Notes under the pieces: generated by a model
What the model was told of the DNA's origin: nothing
Seen by the model: the letters and a program-made list of their open reading frames with translations, nothing else
The model's database searches: none
In this document: piece by piece, positions 5,941-10,993 of the stretch
Layout: every line of letters starts with the position of its first letter
Position numbering within the stretch: the stretch's first letter is position 1
Translations under genes and position numbers: made by a program
Assembly (NCBI GenBank): GCA_937901105.1
Contig: CALCHD010000138.1
Span: forward strand, 1 to 10,993
Reading direction: 5' to 3'
Length of the DNA: 10,993 nucleotides
Origin: an uncultured Bacteroidales bacterium
GTDB taxonomy: Bacteria; Bacteroidota; Bacteroidia; Bacteroidales; UBA932

Positions 5941-7107
5941 TTACAGCACCTTTGCTATCTCAACAAAGGCATCAAATACCGGGCCGGCGCTTACTGCGGC
6001 TGGGATACCTTCATCACCGCACTCGCGGATGCCCTGGACAAGTGGAATCTGGCCAAGCAGCGGAACGTTGTATTTCTCTGCCATTCTCTTGCCGCCGTCC
6101 TTTCCAAAGATGTAGTATTTGTTTTCCGGAAGCTCTGCAGGGGTGAACCATGCCATATTCTCAACAAGGCCAAAGATTGGCTTGTTGATGTCCTTGTTGC
6201 GGAACATGTTTATTCCCTTCTCCACATCTGCAAGGGCTACTGCCTGTGGGGTGGTTACAATGATTGCTCCGTTAAGCGGAATGTCGTGAACCATACTTAT
6301 ATGGATGTCGCCTGTTCCCGGAGGAAGATCCAGCAAAAGGAAGTCAAGCTCGCCCCATTTCACTTGTAGGGTCATCTGCTTCAACGCGTTGCAAGCCATT
6401 GCACCTCTCCAGATAAGGGCTTGCTCCGGTTTTGCAAAGTAGCCGATTGACATCCATTTCACACCAAACTTCTCAACAGGGATGATAAGCTCCCCTACGG
6501 TCTTGCCGTGAGGGTTCTTGCCCATAGGCTTGCCTGAAGGGTCCTGGTCTTCAATTGCTGCCTCGCCGTGGTCTGTGTAGCCGTCCTCGTAAATGAACTC
6601 CACATCTGGAATCTCCCCTTCAGTGGCGGTCATTTTAGGAATTGAAGGGCCATAAACATCGGCATCTGCAAGTCCCACCTTGTAGCCCATCTTGGCAAGG
6701 GTGATGGCAAGGTTTACAGAAACGGTAGATTTGCCCACACCGCCTTTGCCTGAGGCAATTGCAATAATCTTCCCTACGGTCTCAAGCTGCTCCTGGCCAA
6801 GTTCAAGCTTCTTTGCCTTCTTTGGAGCGGCCCCCTCGCGCACCATCTCAATGATGCTCACCTTCACACCTGGCCATACAGCGGCAATTGCCTCTTCGCA
6901 GGCTTTCTTCAGGGTGCCGGCAAGGGCATCAGGAGATTTGAATACAAGTTTGAACTTCACCTTGTAGCTGTCGGGAATATCATTTCCAACAGCATCCTTG
7001 AGGGGTTCAACTTTCACATCCTCCACAAGGCCAAGTTCTGTTATGCTTTTGTCAAATGCCGGGTGGATTACCCCGCCCAGCACGTCAAGAATTTCTGAAG
7101 TTGTCAT
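5941..7107 (-). CDS. mrp: Mrp/NBP35-family P-loop ATPase (Fe-S carrier)
   Basis: Mrp (ApbC) proteins bind and transfer iron-sulfur clusters in the cytoplasm. The 388-residue product has an N-terminal MIP18/DUF59 domain (about 1-90, motif VIHPAFDKSITELGLVEDV at 13-31), then the deviant Walker A SGKGGVGKST (119-128), the ADADVYGPSIPKM block (147-159) and Walker B LLLDLPPGTGD (257-267). Two oddities are visible. Residues 316-330, where many Mrp proteins carry a cluster-binding CxxC, read ENMAWFTPAELPENK without cysteine; from memory this variant is common in Bacteroidota. Residues about 165-205 form an extra charged, glycine-rich loop between the P-loop region and the MSIGYF motif. The gene follows the S46 peptidase by 67 bases that hold a strong hairpin, and ends at the terminator above. 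Confidence 0.94.
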   Translation of the reverse strand: MTTSEILDVLGGVIHPAFDKSITELGLVEDVKVEPLKDAVGNDIPDSYKVKFKLVFKSPDALAGTLKKACEEAIAAVWPGVKVSIIEMVREGAAPKKAKKLELGQEQLETVGKIIAIASGKGGVGKSTVSVNLAITLAKMGYKVGLADADVYGPSIPKMTATEGEIPDVEFIYEDGYTDHGEAAIEDQDPSGKPMGKNPHGKTVGELIIPVEKFGVKWMSIGYFAKPEQALIWRGAMACNALKQMTLQVKWGELDFLLLDLPPGTGDIHISMVHDIPLNGAIIVTTPQAVALADVEKGINMFRNKDINKPIFGLVENMAWFTPAELPENKYYIFGKDGGKRMAEKYNVPLLGQIPLVQGIRECGDEGIPAAVSAGPVFDAFVEIAKVL

Positions 7108-7120
7108 CTTTCCAAATTTT

Positions 7121-7170
7121 TTCTTCCCGACAGGTTCCTTTTTGCAGTGCGGGGAAACTGTCGGGAAGAA
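7121..7170 (-). terminator. Strong hairpin between the S46 peptidase gene and mrp
   Basis: TTCTTCCCGACAG (7121-7133) and CTGTCGGGAAGAA (7158-7170) are perfect 13-base inverted repeats. After one mismatch the stem is extended by TTCC/GGAA. On the minus strand it lies directly after the peptidase stop (7175) and 14 bases before the mrp start. A-residues rather than a U-run follow it, so it may be a non-canonical terminator, an attenuator for mrp, or a 3' stability element. Confidence 0.45.
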
Positions 7171-7174
7171 GAAT

Positions 7175-9256
7175 TTATTTTACAATGTTCATTTCATCTA
7201 GAAGGTATCCTGCCTTGCCGTATTTGTCAATGATGAACAGCACGTAGCGGATATCCACGTTGATACAGCGCTGAAGGCTTGGCTCAAAGATAACGTCGCC
7301 GCTCATTGCCTCCCAGTTGCCGTCGAATGCAAGACCTATAAGCTCGCCTTTGTCATTCAATACAGGGGAACCCGAGTTGCCGCCGGTGATGTCGCCGTTG
7401 CAAAGGAATGCAACAGGCATCTTGCCGTTCTCAAGTGCGTACGGGCCAAAATCTTTTGCTTTCCACAACTCTTTAAGGCGGGCAGGAACTACAAACTCCC
7501 AGTTGTTAGGGTCCTCTTTCTCCATTACGCCGTCCAAAGTTGTAATGTAATCGTAGATAACGGCATCTTTAGGCGAGTAAGGAAGAACCTTGCTGTAAGT
7601 AAGACGCATTGTAGAGTTTGCATCAGGATAAGAAGCGTTGTCGCCCATCATCTCAAGGGTACCTGCAACGTATGCCTTCTTGGCCTTGTCAATTACCTCT
7701 GAACTTGCCATAAGCTTTGGCATTACCTTGTTAGAAACGCCGTGAAGCTGTCCCCTGATAATCTCAACAGGGTCTTTGCTCAAATCTGTGCCAGCAGCTT
7801 TTGCCGCATCATATTTCTCCTTGCTTGTATATACAGAAGTGTCATAAAGGTTGTCTACAAAAGCATCAATGCTTCCTCCAAACTCTGAATCAATGGCTGC
7901 AAAGAATGCAGGGTGGTATTTGGCGTCAACCTTCTCCTTGTAGATTGCAATCATTTTCTTTGCAAGCTTGCGGTCTGTAGAAACTGAATAATCTTTAAAG
8001 AAAGCATCCATGCCGCCTCTCTTTGCCCTTACAGGAGCACCGATAAGTTCAATGGAAGAAAGAGTCTCGCGGATATATCTGTAAACATATGCATACTCTG
8101 CCCTCTCCTTAATGGCATTGTTGATGGTCTCAACAGCAGTGCCGTATTTCTCTACACGTTTAGGATCAGCAGCAACCCACTCGTTGAATGCCTTCTCCTC
8201 TGCAGCCCTGCGCTCAACAATGTTAAGCTTGTCAAAGGTCTCGTTCATGCCCATCCATTTCTTCCAGCCGTTTGAAGAGCCTGCATATTTGCTTGAATAC
8301 TGGATTCTCACTTTAGGATCTGCAAGCATGTCGTTCATCCAGATATCCTGTTTCTCGCCACGCACGTAGATGCTGATTGCGTTGTTGATCTTCTGGGTCT
8401 CCAATGCCTCCTCGCTGCTCATGAAGCGGGTAGTGCGGCCAGGGAAGCCAATGATCATTGCATAATCATTCTCCTTAACTCCCTTCAATGAGATCTTCAA
8501 AGACTGTTTTGGAGTATAAGGGACGTTCTCCTCCGAGTACTCTGCAGGGTTGTTGTTCTTGTCTGCATAGATTCTGAATACAGAGAAGTCACCTGTGTGT
8601 CTTGGCCACATCCAGTTGTCGGTGTCAGCGCCAAACTTGCCGATTGATGAAGGGGGAGCACCTACAAAGCGGATATCCTTGAAGGTGCGGGTTGTGATAA
8701 GAAGGTACATGTTGTTGTTATAGAAGCTCACAACTCTTGCATCAAGAGTAGGGTCTGCCTTAACTGCCTCCTCCTTAATCTTTGCAATCTCCTTGTCCCA
8801 GCGTTTCTTGTAGTCAGCCTCGTTCTTTGCCTTTGCAACAGCCTTGTTCAGACGAGCTGTAACATCAACGAACTTGTCTACAAAAGTAACGGTAAGGCCT
8901 TTTGCTGGAAGCTCCTCTTTAAGGTTCATAGCCCAGTATCCGTCTTTAAGGTAATCGTGCTCAACTGTACTCAAAGCCTGGATGCTGCCGTATCCGCAGT
9001 GGTGGTTGGTGAAAAGAAGTCCCTTGTCAGAAACGATCTCTGCAGTACAGCCGCCGCCAAAATGCACAATAGCATCTTTAAGGCTTGAATTGTTTATGCT
9101 GTAGATGTCCTCTGCAGAAAGCTTGCAGCCCATCTCCTGCATCTTCTTAATGTTAAGTTTCTCAAGAAGCGGCAACAGCCACATTCCCTCGTCCGCTCTT
9201 GCCGGCATAGCGCCCAACAGAATGGCAAGAACCAATAAAAATCCTGTTTTTCTCAT
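7175..9256 (-). CDS. S46 family dipeptidyl-peptidase, DPP7-like
   Basis: S46 exopeptidases remove dipeptides from the N-terminus of peptides in the periplasm and support growth on peptides. The 693-residue product (family about 700-720) has a signal peptide with likely cleavage at ARA-DEG (after Ala21). The serine-protease triad is in place: His86 in TNHHCGYG, Asp223 in RHTGDFS, and Ser628 in GGNSGSPV. The substrate-size residue 18 positions after the serine is Gly646 (AFDGNWEAMSGD). In this family Gly here is typical of DPP7 (bulky hydrophobic P1), while Arg marks DPP11 (Asp/Glu P1), so I favour DPP7-type specificity. Two cysteines near the N-terminus (44 and 70) may form a disulfide. It is transcribed from a promoter that overlaps the divergent glycerate kinase start. 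Confidence 0.93.
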   Translation of the reverse strand: MRKTGFLLVLAILLGAMPARADEGMWLLPLLEKLNIKKMQEMGCKLSAEDIYSINNSSLKDAIVHFGGGCTAEIVSDKGLLFTNHHCGYGSIQALSTVEHDYLKDGYWAMNLKEELPAKGLTVTFVDKFVDVTARLNKAVAKAKNEADYKKRWDKEIAKIKEEAVKADPTLDARVVSFYNNNMYLLITTRTFKDIRFVGAPPSSIGKFGADTDNWMWPRHTGDFSVFRIYADKNNNPAEYSEENVPYTPKQSLKISLKGVKENDYAMIIGFPGRTTRFMSSEEALETQKINNAISIYVRGEKQDIWMNDMLADPKVRIQYSSKYAGSSNGWKKWMGMNETFDKLNIVERRAAEEKAFNEWVAADPKRVEKYGTAVETINNAIKERAEYAYVYRYIRETLSSIELIGAPVRAKRGGMDAFFKDYSVSTDRKLAKKMIAIYKEKVDAKYHPAFFAAIDSEFGGSIDAFVDNLYDTSVYTSKEKYDAAKAAGTDLSKDPVEIIRGQLHGVSNKVMPKLMASSEVIDKAKKAYVAGTLEMMGDNASYPDANSTMRLTYSKVLPYSPKDAVIYDYITTLDGVMEKEDPNNWEFVVPARLKELWKAKDFGPYALENGKMPVAFLCNGDITGGNSGSPVLNDKGELIGLAFDGNWEAMSGDVIFEPSLQRCINVDIRYVLFIIDKYGKAGYLLDEMNIVK

Positions 9257-9293
9257 AAAAATATCTATATTTAAAAATTATTCCTTAACCCCA

Positions 9294-9325
9294 CAAAAGT
9301 ACTAAAATGGAGAGTCAAAACCAAA
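9294..9325 (-). promoter_or_regulatory. Promoter of the S46 peptidase gene
   Basis: On the minus strand TTTG (9322-9325), 20 bases, then TACTTTTG (9294-9301) fits the Bacteroidota -33/-7 consensus exactly. It lies 38 bases before the ATG at 9256. The -33 box is inside the first codons of the divergent glycerate kinase frame. Confidence 0.65.
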
Positions 9326-10993
9326 ATATGAAGCATATCCTCATTGTTCCCGACAAATTCAAAGGTTCCCTAACATCCCTTCAGGCCGCCCAGGCTATCC
9401 GCAAGGGACTGGAGAGGCGGTATGCGGCAGGTGATTGCGGCAATGGCCTGCAGTTTCAGGTAGTTGAGATAGCCGATGGCGGTGACGGCAGCCTGGATGT
9501 GGTTGCCGGCAGGGTGACATCTCCCCAAAAGGTATCTGTGCAGGTGCATGACCCTTTGTTCAGGGAGGTAACTTCCCAGATACTGCTGTATGGGGGAGAG
9601 GATTCTCCTTTGTGCGCCTTTATAGAGATGGCAAAGATTTCCGGACTGGCCATGCTGGAGCAACATGAGCGTAATCCGCTCAATACTTCCACTTACGGTT
9701 TTGGCGAAGCCATCTGCAAGGCGCAGGAAATGGGGGCAAAAAAAATAACCCTTTCAATAGGAGGAAGCGCTACCGATGATTGTGGAGCTGGAATGCTCCA
9801 GGCACTTGGATTTGAATTCTTTGACCGCGCAGGAGAGCTGATGCCTGTGCCAATCTGCGGCAAGGACCTGCAGGATATAGCACATATTGATCTTCCCGAC
9901 GAACCATTGGGATGCCGCATAGAGGTGATCTGCGATGTTGACAATCCTCTTCTTGGGGAGAACGGTGCCACAGCGGTATACGCTCCACAGAAAGGGGCAA
10001 CTCCCCAGGCAATGGAGATACTTGAGAGGGGAAAAGCAAACATGGCGGCGGTGGCAGAGAGGTGTCTGCACATCCTCCCACAGATGAAACTCCTCCCCGG
10101 AGCAGGTGCTGCCGGAGGAGTGGGGTATGCAGGAACAGCATTCCTGGGAGGCAAATTGCTGTCGGGATGGAAATTCTTTACAGAAATCACCTCGCTGGAG
10201 GAGAAGGTGCAGTGGGCAGATGTGGTTGTAACTGGAGAGGGAAGTGTGGATTCCCAGAGCCTGAGCGGCAAAATTGTGGGCGGCATAATGGAGCTCGCCC
10301 GCAAATATGGCAAGCCGGTGGAGATTTTCTGCGGCGTCTCCTCTTTGGAGCAGCTGCCACAGGGGGTACGGTGCCACTCGCTTGTCTCTATTGAACCCGA
10401 TACGCAAATTTGTATGGCCCAGGCCGCCGCATTGCTTGAAAAGCTGGCAGAAGGGATGACAACATCACTCTCACCATATTATAATCCCGACGAAATAGAG
10501 GCGGGATGCGACGAGGCGGGACGAGGCTGTCTTGCAGGTCCAGTATATGCCGCAGCGGTAATCCTTCCAAAGGATTTCTATCATCCGCTTCTGAACGATT
10601 CAAAACAGCTTACAGCCAAACAAAGGGAAAAACTCCGCCCCATAATAGAGGAGAATGCAATTGCATGGGCCGTTTGTGCAATCACACCCCAGGAAATTGA
10701 CCAGATAAATATACTCAAGGCTTCAATCAAGGGAATGCACGGAGCACTGGATATGCTCAAGGTGCGCCCTACTTCAATTCTGGTTGACGGTAACCGCTTC
10801 TACAAATACCAGGACATTCCACATATATGTATGATAAAAGGTGACGCCCGCTTTGCCAGCATTGCCGCAGCATCTGTCCTTGCCAAGACCTACAGGGATG
10901 AATATATGCTGAAGATTGCTGCAGAGCACCCGCAGTATGGTTGGGACCGCAACATGGGCTATCCCACCAAGGAGCACCGCGCCGCAATTGCCG
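9307..10993 (+). CDS. Glycerate kinase-RNase HII fusion protein (3' end outside window)
   Basis: One frame is open from ATG 9307 to the window edge (562 codons) with no stop. Residues 1-383 are a complete glycerate kinase (PF02595 type, makes phosphoglycerate from glycerate with ATP): PDKFKGSLTS (15-24), ADGGDGS (56-62), IGGSATDDCGAGML (151-164), PGAGAAGGVGY (264-274) and TGEGSVD (309-315). Residue 384 is a methionine where RNase HII begins: GCDEAGRG (400-407), LVDGNRF (492-498), and KGDARFASIAAASVLAKTYRD ending at 531. This gives the four catalytic acids Asp402, Glu403, Asp494 and Asp531. RNase HII cuts RNA in RNA/DNA hybrids. Only about 15-25 residues are missing at the right edge. Met8 (9328) gives the more typical kinase start. 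Internal initiation at 10456 could also yield free RNase HII, but no well-spaced ribosome site is seen there. A kinase without the RNase tail cannot end by a stop codon here. Confidence 0.9.
   Translation, partial: MESQNQNMKHILIVPDKFKGSLTSLQAAQAIRKGLERRYAAGDCGNGLQFQVVEIADGGDGSLDVVAGRVTSPQKVSVQVHDPLFREVTSQILLYGGEDSPLCAFIEMAKISGLAMLEQHERNPLNTSTYGFGEAICKAQEMGAKKITLSIGGSATDDCGAGMLQALGFEFFDRAGELMPVPICGKDLQDIAHIDLPDEPLGCRIEVICDVDNPLLGENGATAVYAPQKGATPQAMEILERGKANMAAVAERCLHILPQMKLLPGAGAAGGVGYAGTAFLGGKLLSGWKFFTEITSLEEKVQWADVVVTGEGSVDSQSLSGKIVGGIMELARKYGKPVEIFCGVSSLEQLPQGVRCHSLVSIEPDTQICMAQAAALLEKLAEGMTTSLSPYYNPDEIEAGCDEAGRGCLAGPVYAAAVILPKDFYHPLLNDSKQLTAKQREKLRPIIEENAIAWAVCAITPQEIDQINILKASIKGMHGALDMLKVRPTSILVDGNRFYKYQDIPHICMIKGDARFASIAAASVLAKTYRDEYMLKIAAEHPQYGWDRNMGYPTKEHRAAIA
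10456..10993 (+). other. rnhB: RNase HII domain of the fusion (rnhB), partial
   Basis: This is the portion that would normally be a separate rnhB gene, beginning MTTSLSPYYNPDEIEAGC. The alignment to Bacteroidales RNase HII that I know starts within a few residues of this Met, so the domain is complete at its N-terminus. The last visible residues, GYPTKEHRAAIA, are the conserved block near the C-terminus. Entry given separately so the domain can be found; it is the same reading frame as the kinase. Confidence 0.88.

Noticed and set aside
9693..10407. Long minus-strand frames opposite the kinase.
   Set aside because: They are antisense shadows of the kinase-RNase HII frame, rich in Pro/Ser/Cys and without domain signals.
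10382..10459. A TGA overlapping the RNase HII ATG, suggesting a separate kinase gene with a 4-base overlap.
   Set aside because: The TGA is in the second frame; that frame's translation near the end does not resemble glycerate kinase, while the first frame keeps family-like sequence up to the methionine.

Overview
This window looks like chromosomal DNA of a member of the Bacteroidota, most likely order Bacteroidales. Three things point there: the family set (DUF2027 protein, DUF5723 outer-membrane-type protein, S46 dipeptidyl-peptidase, a Mrp ATPase without the usual CxxC), promoters of the TAnnTTTG type with TTTG about 20 bases upstream, and the near absence of Shine-Dalgarno sequences. I cannot resolve the family or genus. 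Most of the window is conserved core sequence. The exception is the AT-rich left edge.

Layout. Bases 1-103 hold the 5' end of a minus-strand gene whose N-terminus resembles an AlbA_2/Schlafen-type ATP-binding protein. Behind its start (126-220) lies an array of ACTTCAA repeats spaced 11-12 bases apart and capped by inverted copies. The array runs into the 3' end of a DUF2027 gene (204-1022, minus) that seems to have lost its C-terminal Smr domain. Next on the minus strand are yqeY (1022-1465), a 49-base near-perfect palindrome, aspS (1564-3333), a 363-base spacer rich in inverted repeats, and rsmA (3697-4512). A diverged second copy of the last 64 bases of rsmA sits in that spacer. A divergent promoter region separates rsmA from a plus-strand DUF5723 gene (4586-5896), which converges on mrp (5941-7107, minus) across a strong terminator. 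A DPP7-like S46 peptidase (7175-9256, minus) follows. From 9307 to the right edge runs one plus-strand reading frame that encodes a complete glycerate kinase followed directly by RNase HII.

How the genes work together. This is mainly a housekeeping neighbourhood: tRNA charging (AspRS), ribosome maturation (RsmA), iron-sulfur carrier ATPase (Mrp), RNA/DNA hybrid repair (RNase HII), glycerate phosphorylation, and periplasmic peptide breakdown (DPP7). No multi-gene pathway is evident.

Most interesting points: (1) the in-frame glycerate kinase-RNase HII fusion; (2) the helically phased repeat array upstream of the AlbA_2-type gene, at a junction that coincides with a truncated core gene; (3) the duplicated rsmA tail, whose five differences are all synonymous, which suggests a recombination or integration scar.
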